A stretch of 64,000 nt of DNA from Barnesiella sp. WM24 (GTDB lineage Bacteria > Bacteroidota > Bacteroidia > Bacteroidales > Muribaculaceae), in contig NZ_SPPC01000003.1 in the NCBI RefSeq assembly GCF_004570975.1, forward strand, positions 121,102 to 185,101. The letters run 5' to 3'. The translations under genes were made by a program, and so were the position numbers. A model generated the notes under the pieces. That model saw only the letters and a list, made by a program, of their open reading frames with translations, was not told where the DNA came from and made no database searches. The stretch's first letter is position 1. Each line of letters opens with the position of its first letter. Below, one piece after another: positions 43,708-52,088 of this stretch.

Positions 43708-44231
43708 ATCTTTAGTTTTGATATTTTTGATTTTGTCTGACGGAGTGCGCTTTTCAGTCCCGGAGAGAGTGGCTGATATTGCATCATGTCAAGATGTTCC
43801 TCCAATTCAGAAAGTAGTTCGGGGAAATGTCGGCTCATCTTATAGGCAGCATATATGCAGTAACCTCTGACTGCGTATGACTCACACTCGGAATTGATTT
43901 TTGACATACAGTAGTCAAGGAAATCTGTCCGAATATCGCCAACGGCATATTCTTGTTCTCTAAGAAGATGGAGAAGCATACGCTTCTTGCCCGTGTCTGT
44001 CTCGGTCAGCAGTATATCAATCATCTCGTCGCGCAATGACAACAGCCATTCAGCGTCCGTTTCCGGCAGATGGGTCATGACCCAAAGCGCGTTCACACTT
44101 GTCCGCCTGTCGTCCGACCGGGCAAAACCCCAAAGCATGTTCAAGTTATCCCCTGAGCCGGAAGCCCATGAAACCACGCTTTTGATTTGCGGAAGATTGA
44201 TTTTCTGCGACAGCAGTTCCCCGATGTTCAT
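43704..44231 (-). CDS. Helical-repeat (HEAT-like) protein
   Basis: A 175-residue soluble protein made almost entirely of helix pairs (FARSDDRRTSVNALWVMTHL, TDTGKKRMLLHLLREQEYAV, ESYAVRGYCIYAAYKMSRHF), best described as HEAT-like repeats. It probably binds another protein. No catalytic motif is seen. Confidence 0.65.
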   Translation of the reverse strand: MNIGELLSQKINLPQIKSVVSWASGSGDNLNMLWGFARSDDRRTSVNALWVMTHLPETDAEWLLSLRDEMIDILLTETDTGKKRMLLHLLREQEYAVGDIRTDFLDYCMSKINSECESYAVRGYCIYAAYKMSRHFPELLSELEEHLDMMQYQPLSPGLKSALRQTKSKISKLKI

Positions 44232-44243
44232 GCCGTTACTGTT

Positions 44244-44918
44244 TCACTGAAAGAGGTAGCGCACTTTCACGCTGTAACGACGCACGATGCGGCGCATGTT
44301 CTCCATGCCGGAACCGCCGTCATAAGCCACGTTGCTGAACGCTGAATACATTGACGGCTCATTTGTGGTCTCGACTATCTCATAAGGCATAAGCAGTTTC
44401 AGCCCCTCGTTCTCGGCGATAAACTCCGCTTTCTGCCGGGCCGCGTCGAGAGCCGCCTTTAGTCCCTGACGGTTGTACTGCCCCATGTCGGAGTTGTCGA
44501 TTTTCGTGATATTGAAGCATACAATGCCCTTGCGGTCAAGGCGGTCGGATATGCGTTCTATATGATCGAAGTCAGATACAGTCGCCGAAAGTCGCTTTGC
44601 CATCAGAAATGTAGATGACATATCCCGGTTGCGGTAGTTGCCCAATTCCGAAACCACTATCATAGAGTCCGGAACTCCCGCCTCGCGTAGTGTCTTACGG
44701 ACATCCTTCTCTATATCGTAGAGTTTTACAATGGTGCTGTCGCCTGACGCCTTATGCTTGTAATACTCCTCCATACCTATCTCTATTGTGATGCGGTCAG
44801 GGATGATATTCATTGTCGCCGATCCTGTCACCTCAATCACCGGGGTGTCCGCGCCCTCTGCATGTCCGGCAATGACGGATAGCAGAAGCATTGCCAGCAA
44901 GATAAATCTCTTTTTCAT
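44244..44918 (-). CDS. SIMPL-domain (DUF541) exported protein
   Basis: A 224-residue protein with signal peptide MKKRFILLAMLLLSVIAGHA. The mature part is a SIMPL/DUF541 domain (IEVTGSATMNIIPDRITIEI, FNITKIDNSDMGQYNRQGLK, AALDAARQKAEFIAENEGLK). Members such as YggE act in oxidative or envelope stress; biochemistry is unknown. Confidence 0.87.
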   Translation of the reverse strand: MKKRFILLAMLLLSVIAGHAEGADTPVIEVTGSATMNIIPDRITIEIGMEEYYKHKASGDSTIVKLYDIEKDVRKTLREAGVPDSMIVVSELGNYRNRDMSSTFLMAKRLSATVSDFDHIERISDRLDRKGIVCFNITKIDNSDMGQYNRQGLKAALDAARQKAEFIAENEGLKLLMPYEIVETTNEPSMYSAFSNVAYDGGSGMENMRRIVRRYSVKVRYLFQ

Positions 44919-44939
44919 ATTCTTATATTGTGCTGATTG

Positions 44940-46109
44940 TTAATTTTCTAATGATTGGTATACGATTTTGGATATATCCGCTATTATCTTTTCAGTCCGT
45001 GCCATATCATAGGCGGAGTCTGCTATGAAGACGGCTATGGCATAGCCGCGTCCGTTCGGGAGAAATACATATCCGGCATCGTTGATTCCGACAATGCGTC
45101 CTTGAGTATTGCGTCCGCCTGTTCCGGTCTTGTGGGCGATTACAGCATCGGTGGCCGCAAGCGGAGCTGGAAGACGGTTGTCGCCGGTGCCACACAACAT
45201 CATCATCGCTCCAACAGCCTCGTGGACAGGACTGTCATGGCGCATTTCAAGACGGTAGAACTTATCGAAAAGACGAGCCATTGCAATCGGGGTCGCCCGG
45301 TTCTGATAACAGAGATACGGGTCACGGTGCATTTCATCCTCGGTCGAGCCGATGGTGATGTCTCCATAGCCTGAAGCCTTCATCAGACTGTCGGAAACCT
45401 GCGACCCTCCGATAAGTCGGAACAACACGTCGCAAGCGTTATTGTCGCTCTGTTGCAGGGAGTATTCAAGAATCTCCGACAGCGGCAGACGCAAATCACT
45501 GACACCATATTTATTCCGCATTGGACTCCAAGTATCCTCTTTTATCTCCTTTGCCTGAATGCCGATGGTGTCCGACAATGTTATACCTTTTTTCATGCAG
45601 TAATCGGCGACAGCCAGCGCCTGCGGGAATTTATAGACACTTAACATCGGAAAATCACGGTTGCCGTTGACCGATATGGTATCTTTTCCGTCGATTATTA
45701 CGGCAACACCAATCCGGGTATCCTGTGCGGCAACATAAGTTTTCAGCCGCTCCTCGATCTGGGAATAGCGGTGGTCGTTTCTTATAATATTTCCCTTGTG
45801 GTCTATGTAAAACCACTCCGGGCTAATCCATTGCCAATGTTCACCCTCTGCCACCTGATGACCCTCATGTGTCGCTTTCGCAAGACCATTTTCAAATGGG
45901 AACACGAATGCGAACCGGGGAGATATGACAACATTCCCTTTCTCATCGGCAAAACCGATTTTACCATCCTTGCCTACTATGCGATGCAGCCCCTCGCGAA
46001 AATAGTCATCTCCGTTGTCATAACGGAAGATGGAATACTTTGGCGTGGAGCAACCAATCAAATAAAGCAGACAGATTGCCGACAATATTGAATATATGGT
46101 CTTCTTCAT
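44940..46109 (-). CDS. WG-repeat / class A beta-lactamase fusion lipoprotein
   Basis: A 389-residue lipoprotein (lipobox LIGC, Cys20). Residues about 35-110 are WG-type repeats (IVGKDGKIGFADEKGNVVIS, FYIDHKGNII). Residues about 115-389 are a class A beta-lactamase: SVYK with Ser157 and Lys160, SDN at 221-223, STEDEM around 255-260 for the Glu166 region, and HKTGTGG with KTG at 327-329. All key elements are present, so hydrolysis of beta-lactams is plausible, most like the A2 enzymes of Bacteroidota. The WG extension is unusual and may tether it to the envelope or bind wall fragments. Confidence 0.88.
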   Translation of the reverse strand: MKKTIYSILSAICLLYLIGCSTPKYSIFRYDNGDDYFREGLHRIVGKDGKIGFADEKGNVVISPRFAFVFPFENGLAKATHEGHQVAEGEHWQWISPEWFYIDHKGNIIRNDHRYSQIEERLKTYVAAQDTRIGVAVIIDGKDTISVNGNRDFPMLSVYKFPQALAVADYCMKKGITLSDTIGIQAKEIKEDTWSPMRNKYGVSDLRLPLSEILEYSLQQSDNNACDVLFRLIGGSQVSDSLMKASGYGDITIGSTEDEMHRDPYLCYQNRATPIAMARLFDKFYRLEMRHDSPVHEAVGAMMMLCGTGDNRLPAPLAATDAVIAHKTGTGGRNTQGRIVGINDAGYVFLPNGRGYAIAVFIADSAYDMARTEKIIADISKIVYQSLEN

Positions 46110-46114
46110 GACTG

Positions 46115-47005
46115 TTATTTTGTGAGTTCGTAGATTTCAACCCGGTCTTCTTCCGTCGGAAAAATCATGATGGCTTTGCGTAGGCCGATCTTATAGACCT
46201 TGCCGACAACTGAGTTTGTACTGCCGTATCCGGTCTGAGGGTTATCGTTAACGCTCCAGCCTCCGAGAAAGACAAGCGACTCCGGACTGTTCTGATAGAC
46301 ATATCCCGATTTACGCTGGCTACCGGTTGTCTTTTCAAAGAAAACCTTTCCATCGGCTTTCTTGAACCTGCAATTGAAATACGGATAAGAGAATATGCCA
46401 TCACGGGCATCTATCTGTATGGAACGCACACGGCGAAACCCTATCATATCTTTCGGTGTAATCGGATATGTCTTTGCGTTCACCAGTTTTTCCACCATGT
46501 TTTTCTCTGCGTAGCCGTATGATTTTGGGGTTAGGGTTGAGAGAGCTTCCCATGCTATATTCCGGTCACGAGCCAGCACACCATAATCTGACGGAAGTAT
46601 GATATCTTCAAGTTCTGGGTTAAGATTTTCCGGCATCACAGGCTTTTCTTTAACAAGCTCGGCATTGCCGTTGAAATACCAATCATCGCCATGACTACCC
46701 ATTTCAAGTTTTCCGACGAGTCTATTGTCAGACTCGATTTTGAAGCGTCCCTCGAACGGACTTCCTATATCGGCAGACTTTATTATAAGTGAATCAGGAG
46801 TGAGGCTTGTTGAGAAATCCACCCAGCCGTAGGTGCGGAGAATACCGCAATATCCCACATACAACTTCTTACCATTGTCAATACAGAGATTTATCATCAA
46901 ATCCTTCGGCCCTTTCCATGCCCCTATGAGATTGGAAGTTTCTGCAAAAGATGTCAGGAATCCGATGAATGCAAACAGTGTCGCGATATATTTTTTACTA
47001 CTCAT
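46115..47005 (-). CDS. DUF4893-type exported protein
   Basis: A 296-residue protein with a signal peptide (YIATLFAFIGFLTSFAE). The C-terminal half carries the DUF4893 pattern: EKTTGSQRKSGYVYQNSPES, LVFLGGWSVNDNPQTGYGST, and VGKVYKIGLRKAIMIFPTEE. An N-terminal domain of about 110 residues is extra relative to the family. It lies 5 bases before the beta-lactamase gene, so the two are probably one unit. Confidence 0.75.
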   Translation of the reverse strand: MSSKKYIATLFAFIGFLTSFAETSNLIGAWKGPKDLMINLCIDNGKKLYVGYCGILRTYGWVDFSTSLTPDSLIIKSADIGSPFEGRFKIESDNRLVGKLEMGSHGDDWYFNGNAELVKEKPVMPENLNPELEDIILPSDYGVLARDRNIAWEALSTLTPKSYGYAEKNMVEKLVNAKTYPITPKDMIGFRRVRSIQIDARDGIFSYPYFNCRFKKADGKVFFEKTTGSQRKSGYVYQNSPESLVFLGGWSVNDNPQTGYGSTNSVVGKVYKIGLRKAIMIFPTEEDRVEIYELTK

Positions 47006-49140
47006 AAGCTATTCTCGTTTAGACGCTCTTTCAACTTGGTATTGCGTTTGGAGACGGTATTTTGTTTAATGGCGTATGCGAGGGCTTTGGTGGTGCCGAC
47101 GAGTACGCAGATTTTCTTTGCGCGGGTTATGCCGGTGTATATGAGGTTGCGCTGGAGCATGACGAAATGTTTCATCGTCACGGGCATCACTACCACCGGG
47201 AACTCGGAACCTTGACTTTTGTGGATTGTGACGGCGTATGCTAATACAATCTCGTCAAGTTCGGTTATGTCATATTCTACAAGGCGACTGTCGAATGTAA
47301 CGGTCAGTGTGCGCTCGTTGGTATCGATGGCTGTGATATAGCCGATGTCGCCATTGAATACGTTTTTGTCGTAGTTGTTGCGAATCTGCATCACCTTGTC
47401 GCCCTGACGGAACGTGTATCCGCCACGAGCCAATGACGGCCCCGCAGGATTTAGGGCGTTTTGCAGTTCGATGTTGAGGTTGCCGGCTCCGACCGTGCCA
47501 CGTTGCATCGGTGTAAGCACCTGTATCTCTTTCGGCGGATAGCCGTATTTCTTTGGCAGACGGTCGCGCACAAGTCCGATAATGAGTTTGACCATCTCAT
47601 CGGCATCTTCCTGATTTATGAAGAAGAAATCGGTGTCAAGACCATTCCTGATGTTCGGGAACTGCCCGGCGTTGATGGCATGGGCGTTCATCACGATGCG
47701 GCTCGACTGAGCCTGCCGGAAGATGCGGGTCAGCCGTACCACCGGTATCTGTTGCGAGTCGATGATGTCACGAAGTACATTGCCCGCCCCGACACTCGGC
47801 AACTGGTCGATGTCGCCCACAAGTATCAGACGCATATTGGAGGGAATGGCTTTCATCAGGTTGTAGAACAGCAGGATGTCAATCATCGAACATTCATCCA
47901 CAATCAGAGCGTCACCTTCCAGAGGGTTCTCGTCATTACGTTTGTATCCGTCCATCGGATTGTATTCCAGCAGACGGTGTATTGTCTTTGCCTCCATGCC
48001 GGTGGCTTCGGTCATTCGTTTGGCGGCGCGACCTGTGGGGGCAGCGAGAAGAATACTCATGTGCCGAGCCTTGAAGGCGGCGATTATCCCTTGTGTGGTA
48101 GTTGTCTTGCCGGTGCCGGGGCCGCCTGTCAGCACCATGACCTTTGAGTCGAGAGCCTTCTGAATTGCCGCTCGCTGTACTTCGTCATAGACTATGCCGC
48201 CCGGTTTTGCGCCGTATTCGGCTTCCGGTTCAGCGGCAATATTGGAATTAAAAAGGGAATTGTCGGAGAGCAACGACTGCAACCGTTTAGCAGAACCGTT
48301 CTCGGCATGATAGAATGGCGGCAGATAAATCACATTGTTGTCGGAGATAACGTCCTTTGCCTCCATCATTGAGGCAAGAGCCTGACGCACGGATGTTTCT
48401 TCTGCCTCCAATAATTTGGTGGCGGCATCGACCAGCTGCTCAGGCTCGGCATAGACGTGACCTTCCTCCGCAAGTTCATTGAGCGCGTAAAGTATTCCGC
48501 TGCGGCAACGGCGAGGGTCATTCTTCTCATAGCCCATCTTCGCGGCTATGCTGTCGGCTGTCTTGAACCCGATGCCCCATATATCATCAGCAAGCTGATA
48601 GGGATTCTCCTTGACCTTGGCAATCGACTCCTTCTCATACTTGCGGTAAATCTTGGCGGCAAAAGCGGTGCTTACTCCATGACCCTGAAGGAATACCATT
48701 ACCTCCTTGATGTCTTTCTGTTTCTCCCAGCTATCTCGGATTTTCTCCATACGTTTCTTGCCGAGACGCGGCACTTCAAGCAACCGCTCGATGTCGTTCT
48801 CAATCACATCGATTGTCTCCAGTCCGAAACGGCTAACAATAGCCTTGGCGTATGCCGGACCGATACCTTTTACAAGACCGCTGCCGAGATATTTCTCTAT
48901 GCCATACAGGGTTGCGGGCATTACTTCAGTCCAAGACTGAGCCACAAACTGCTGCCCATACTTCGGGTCAACACGCCAGTCGCCGTCAACGAGAAGAACA
49001 CTACCTACGGGTACGTCAAGCAACGAGCCGGTCAGGGTCACGAGATTGTCATATCCTTTGACCTTGACTTTCATCACCGACCAGCCATTTTCCTGATTCT
49101 GGTAAGTGATATGCTCGACTACACACCTCAGCTTAATCAT
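47002..49140 (-). CDS. recD2: RecD2-type DNA helicase
   Basis: A 712-residue superfamily 1B 5'-3' helicase. The N-terminal OB-like and helix-hairpin-helix region (GSGLVKGIGPAYAKAIVSRF) is typical of RecD2. Walker A is GGPGTGKTTTT (339-349), followed by IVDECSMID and GDIDQLPSVGAGNVL. The C-terminal motif is AVTIHKSQGSEFPVVVMPV with NLIYTGITRAKK. There is no RecBC partner. It acts in DNA repair. The stop overlaps the DUF4893 gene by 4 bases and the start touches the DUF3781 gene. Confidence 0.95.
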   Translation of the reverse strand: MIKLRCVVEHITYQNQENGWSVMKVKVKGYDNLVTLTGSLLDVPVGSVLLVDGDWRVDPKYGQQFVAQSWTEVMPATLYGIEKYLGSGLVKGIGPAYAKAIVSRFGLETIDVIENDIERLLEVPRLGKKRMEKIRDSWEKQKDIKEVMVFLQGHGVSTAFAAKIYRKYEKESIAKVKENPYQLADDIWGIGFKTADSIAAKMGYEKNDPRRCRSGILYALNELAEEGHVYAEPEQLVDAATKLLEAEETSVRQALASMMEAKDVISDNNVIYLPPFYHAENGSAKRLQSLLSDNSLFNSNIAAEPEAEYGAKPGGIVYDEVQRAAIQKALDSKVMVLTGGPGTGKTTTTQGIIAAFKARHMSILLAAPTGRAAKRMTEATGMEAKTIHRLLEYNPMDGYKRNDENPLEGDALIVDECSMIDILLFYNLMKAIPSNMRLILVGDIDQLPSVGAGNVLRDIIDSQQIPVVRLTRIFRQAQSSRIVMNAHAINAGQFPNIRNGLDTDFFFINQEDADEMVKLIIGLVRDRLPKKYGYPPKEIQVLTPMQRGTVGAGNLNIELQNALNPAGPSLARGGYTFRQGDKVMQIRNNYDKNVFNGDIGYITAIDTNERTLTVTFDSRLVEYDITELDEIVLAYAVTIHKSQGSEFPVVVMPVTMKHFVMLQRNLIYTGITRAKKICVLVGTTKALAYAIKQNTVSKRNTKLKERLNENSL

Positions 49141-49394
49141 TATATTTTATGGGCGGTTATAATGGTATTGCTGTTTGCGTTGACTGTTATGCGCACATGT
49201 CCTGCGGTAACATACCAGTTCTTTCCTTTACGCTCAAAAGTGGCAAAATCTTCAAGGATGAAACATCTGCAAAAATCTACAGCATCCAGAGATTCCGGCA
49301 AGTTGAGATTTTTCCTGATACGTTCAACCCCTAACGGGGTTGTGTGTAAATCTGTTATACTGAACGGATATTCTGCTGTCGGACACATAATCAA
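49140..49394 (-). CDS. DUF3781-like small protein
   Basis: An 84-residue protein. The pattern DLHTTPLGVERIRKNLNL, then FERKGKNWYVTAGHVRITVN with a terminal TIITAHKI fits my recollection of DUF3781. Function unknown. It shares one base with the recD2 start and overlaps the next gene by 4 bases. Confidence 0.72.
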   Translation of the reverse strand: MIMCPTAEYPFSITDLHTTPLGVERIRKNLNLPESLDAVDFCRCFILEDFATFERKGKNWYVTAGHVRITVNANSNTIITAHKI

Positions 49395-49540
49395 TCCCAG
49401 TCATTGAGGTTGGCGATGAACTCGTCAACCGATGATTCATCGAATAGTTTAGGAAGTTCTCCTGTGTTGATGTGATAGTCGTAATCGACCATCATATCTT
49501 CAACGGAATTCTCTCCATATTCGTTATCCTCGTAGTCCAT
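49391..49540 (-). CDS. Very small acidic protein
   Basis: A 49-residue, strongly acidic protein (MDYEDNEYGENSVEDMMVDY). The longer frame from 49684 runs antisense through the HU gene, so the ATG at 49540 is chosen. It is placed 1 base after the HU stop and overlaps the DUF3781 gene. No family is recognised; a DNA-mimic or regulatory role is only a guess. Confidence 0.55.
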   Translation of the reverse strand: MDYEDNEYGENSVEDMMVDYDYHINTGELPKLFDESSVDEFIANLNDWD

Positions 49541-49541
49541 A

Positions 49542-49817
49542 TTATTTTGCGACTTCTTCTTTGAAACAGTTTGCGGGTTTGAACGCCGGAATGTTATGAG
49601 CCGGAATAACGAGTGTAGTGTTCTTGCTGATGTTGCGGGCTGTCTTCTCGGCTCTCTGCTTGACGATGAAAGAACCGAAGCCACGAAGATATACGTTTTC
49701 GCCGTGTGCGAGGCTATCCTTCACCACGGTCATAAACTGTTCGATAACGGTAACAACCGCTGCCTTGTCTATGCCGGTTGTCTTTGCGATTTCACTCGCT
49801 ATTTCTGCTTTAGTCAT
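49542..49817 (-). CDS. HU-family DNA-binding protein
   Basis: A 91-residue HU/IHF protein: MTKAEIASEIAKTTGIDKAA, GENVYLRGFGSFIVKQRAEK and the arm TARNISKNTTLVIPAHNIPA followed by FKPA. It bends and compacts DNA and often supports recombination of mobile elements. First gene of the HU/recD2 transcription unit. Confidence 0.93.
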   Translation of the reverse strand: MTKAEIASEIAKTTGIDKAAVVTVIEQFMTVVKDSLAHGENVYLRGFGSFIVKQRAEKTARNISKNTTLVIPAHNIPAFKPANCFKEEVAK

Positions 49818-49854
49818 TTTCTGTACTGCTTTGAATATGTTGAGATTTAGACTG

Positions 49855-49862
49855 CAAAGTTA
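49855..49862 (-). promoter_or_regulatory. -7 box of the HU gene
   Basis: TAACTTTG on the minus strand, 37 bases upstream of the HU start. No well-spaced TTTG was found for the -33 position. Confidence 0.5.
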
Positions 49863-49886
49863 CGAATTTTCAATGACATTATGGCG

Positions 49887-49918
49887 TGAAAAAGGCCTGT
49901 CCTTGCCGGGACAGACCT
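49887..49918 (-). terminator. Terminator of the radical SAM gene
   Basis: On the minus strand, AGGTCTGTCC, a 6-base loop region and GGACAGGCCT form a hairpin (49893-49918) followed by TTTTT. It ends transcription from 50830 before the HU promoter. Confidence 0.75.
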
Positions 49919-49936
49919 GAAATGGATAAGGAATCT

Positions 49937-50830
49937 TCACAGATACCATATCCTGCTGCGATAGGCTTTGAGTTCCTCTTCTGGAAACTCGGCTATCGCT
50001 TTGTCAAATTCACGGAGTATCGCGGCTTTGTCGTCGGGCAATGCTCCGGTTATCGGCACCGTATTGGAAACGTGATGACCAAGCAGATTGACCTTTATCT
50101 TCAGTCGGTCAATAAGTGTGCGCATCTCCATAAGCCTTTCGATTTCCGGCTCTTCCACATAAGTCCCGTTTATGATCTCCTGATACAGTTGTGATTCGGG
50201 AAAGATTGTCAACGACACTATGTTTATGATGCAGGGATGGAGCTGATTAAGAATGTCGGCTGTTGCCACGGCACTTTCCACTTCTTTGCCTTTCCCTCCG
50301 AGTCCGTTAAGATAGAACACGTTGTAACGGATTCCGGCCTCGTCGAGTTTAGATAACTGCTCAAGAATATCCGAAGCATGATAACCCTTGTTCATTTTAT
50401 CAAGGGTTTCGTCGTGAGCTGTCTCGACGCCTATGTTGATGCTGTCGAGCTTCATGTGACGGAGATTTTTCAGTTCCTCCACCGACTTTGGTGCGATGTC
50501 TGTCACGCGGGCGAACATTCCGAACGACACCATGTGAGGGAGGTATTTCCTCAGCAGAACTGCCACATCCATCAGTCTGTTATAGCTCAATGCAAATGGA
50601 TTTGCTCCGGTGAGATAGACACGTCGGGCGCGCGGTTGCCACTGGCGGATGACTTTCAGGTCTTCCTCCACCTCCGAGAGAGGCGACATACGGAACGGAG
50701 TGCCGTGGTATAGGCTACAGAATTTGCACTTGTGCCATGTGCAGCCGGATGTGATCTGAAGAAGCTGCGAACTGGCCTCGTATGGCGGTCGCCATACCTG
50801 TCCGGTGAAATGTAGTTGGGGATATACCAT
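49937..50830 (-). CDS. Radical SAM protein
   Basis: A 297-residue radical SAM enzyme with the cluster motif SGCTWHKCKFCSLY (three Cys in CX4CX2C order, as in the family with GCTxxKCxFC). A TIM-barrel pattern follows (RVYLTGANPFALSYNRLMDV, SINIGVETAHDETLDKMNKG). The substrate is unknown. The frame is open to a TTG at 50863, but that codon lies in the -7 box, so the ATG at 50830 (MVYPQLHFTG) is the start. Confidence 0.88.
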   Translation of the reverse strand: MVYPQLHFTGQVWRPPYEASSQLLQITSGCTWHKCKFCSLYHGTPFRMSPLSEVEEDLKVIRQWQPRARRVYLTGANPFALSYNRLMDVAVLLRKYLPHMVSFGMFARVTDIAPKSVEELKNLRHMKLDSINIGVETAHDETLDKMNKGYHASDILEQLSKLDEAGIRYNVFYLNGLGGKGKEVESAVATADILNQLHPCIINIVSLTIFPESQLYQEIINGTYVEEPEIERLMEMRTLIDRLKIKVNLLGHHVSNTVPITGALPDDKAAILREFDKAIAEFPEEELKAYRSRIWYL

Positions 50831-50860
50831 ATCTCGATTATTTTTTGTAACTTCGTGGTG

Positions 50861-50891
50861 CAAAATTAGATGATTATCAGCGTGGAAGCAA
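50861..50891 (-). promoter_or_regulatory. Promoter of the radical SAM gene
   Basis: Minus strand: TTG at 50891-50889, 20 bases, TAATTTTG at 50868-50861. The layout matches the Bacteroidota consensus and predicts a start close to 50855. Confidence 0.7.
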
Positions 50892-50900
50892 TGACTTACC

Positions 50901-50917
50901 TAAGGGTTTGACCCTTA
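50901..50917. promoter_or_regulatory. Perfect inverted repeat, candidate HxlR operator
   Basis: TAAGGGT (50901-50907), TTG, ACCCTTA (50911-50917), located between the divergent radical SAM and HxlR genes and directly behind the -33 element of the former. This is the expected size for the site of a dimeric winged-helix regulator and could control both directions. Confidence 0.55.
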
Positions 50918-50965
50918 CCGAAAAGTTTGTATTGCTCGTAATCAGTCGTTTTTGTAACCCCGGTT

Positions 50966-51319
50966 ATGGCCAAAAAACTTGACTACGAATATTGCAAGGC
51001 GGCTCCGATGCTCGAATGGCTGGGCAACAAGTGGGCACTGGTGGTTCTCGTGAAGATTTCCGAGAACGAACCGGTACGATTCAACGAGCTGTACCGCAAC
51101 ATCCCGTCGGTATCGGAGAAGGTATTGTCACAAGTACTTCGTCAGCTGACCACCGACGGCATTATAAGCCGCGAGTTGTTCCCGGATGTTCCTCCCCGCA
51201 CAGAATACTCTGTGACGGACTTCGGTAGAACGCTTCTGCCTCATGTCGAGGCCCTCATCAACTGGGGTCGCGACAACTTCGATACCATAATGTCAAACCG
51301 CCAAAAGTCTCATAACTAA
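50966..51319 (+). CDS. HxlR-family transcriptional regulator
   Basis: A 117-residue winged-helix protein of the HxlR type: MLEWLGNKWALVVLVKISEN, VRFNELYRNIPSVSEKVLSQ, then VLRQLTTDGIISRELFPDVP with PRTEYSVTDFGRTL. Such regulators sense aldehydes, quinones or disulfide stress; Cys10 near the N-terminus could be the sensor. It heads an operon with a tautomerase and a flavoprotein (gap 2 bases). Confidence 0.93.
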   Translation: MAKKLDYEYCKAAPMLEWLGNKWALVVLVKISENEPVRFNELYRNIPSVSEKVLSQVLRQLTTDGIISRELFPDVPPRTEYSVTDFGRTLLPHVEALINWGRDNFDTIMSNRQKSHN

Positions 51320-51321
51320 AG

Positions 51322-51522
51322 ATGCCCTACATATCAATTGAGAGCGGCAAACTGACCGCTGAACAGAAAAAGCAACTTATTGAGCGACTAACAGCAACGG
51401 CCTCCGAGATAACCCATATCCCGGAACAGTTCTTTACCGTTACGATCAAAGAACTGCCCGATGAAAACTTCGGTATCGGTGGCAAATCAATCGACGAAAT
51501 AAAACGCAACTACAAGCAATGA
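51322..51522 (+). CDS. 4-oxalocrotonate tautomerase-family protein
   Basis: A 66-residue protein. Pro2 (MPYISIESGKL) becomes the catalytic N-terminal proline after Met removal, and VTIKELPDENFGIGGKSIDE matches the family. It catalyses keto-enol tautomerisation or dehalogenation of small acids; the physiological substrate is unknown. It overlaps the next gene by 4 bases. Confidence 0.9.
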   Translation: MPYISIESGKLTAEQKKQLIERLTATASEITHIPEQFFTVTIKELPDENFGIGGKSIDEIKRNYKQ

Positions 51523-52088
51523 AGGTAATAGGTATCAACGGAAGTGCCCGAAAAAACGGCAACACAGCCTTGATTATCAGCAAGGTCTTTGATGAACTCA
51601 ATAAAGAGGGTATCGAATGTGAGCTGATACAATTGGCTGATTATGAAATACTGCCATGTCGTGGATGCTTTGCTTGTAAAGGCAGAGGCAACTGTGTGTT
51701 TGCGAATGATGGATTTGCAGAGATATTCAGCCGTATGGCAGATGCAGACGGCATAGTTCTCGGATCTCCGGTATATTCCGCGGATGTGTCTGCAAAGATG
51801 AAAGCCTTTCTGGAGCGTGGGGGTGTTGTCGTTGCAACCAATCCGGGAATTCTTCGCCATAAGATAGGGGCGTCGGTTGCCGCAGTGCGTCGCGGTGGCG
51901 GAATGACAACGGTCGACACCATGAATCATTTCATGCTCAACAAGGAAATGATTGTCGTAGGCTCCACCTATTGGAATATGGTCTATGGCAAGAACATCGG
52001 TGATGTGCTCAACGACGAGGAAGGTATGGCTAATATGCGTAACCTCGGCGAGAATATGAGTTTTGTTCTTAAAAAATTCAGATTATGA
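51519..52088 (+). CDS. NADPH-dependent FMN reductase / flavodoxin-like protein
   Basis: A 189-residue flavoprotein. MKVIGINGSARKNGNTALII is the FMN-phosphate loop, LPCRGCFACKGRGNCVF is a Cys-rich segment as in iron-sulfur flavoproteins, and DADGIVLGSPVYSADVSAKM is the conserved middle. It is likely a reductase for quinones, nitro compounds or aldehyde-derived electrophiles under the upstream HxlR protein. It overlaps the next gene by 4 bases. Confidence 0.9.
   Translation: MKVIGINGSARKNGNTALIISKVFDELNKEGIECELIQLADYEILPCRGCFACKGRGNCVFANDGFAEIFSRMADADGIVLGSPVYSADVSAKMKAFLERGGVVVATNPGILRHKIGASVAAVRRGGGMTTVDTMNHFMLNKEMIVVGSTYWNMVYGKNIGDVLNDEEGMANMRNLGENMSFVLKKFRL

Noticed and set aside
48457-49407. 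316-codon plus-strand frame
   Set aside because: Antisense to recD2 and the DUF3781 gene.
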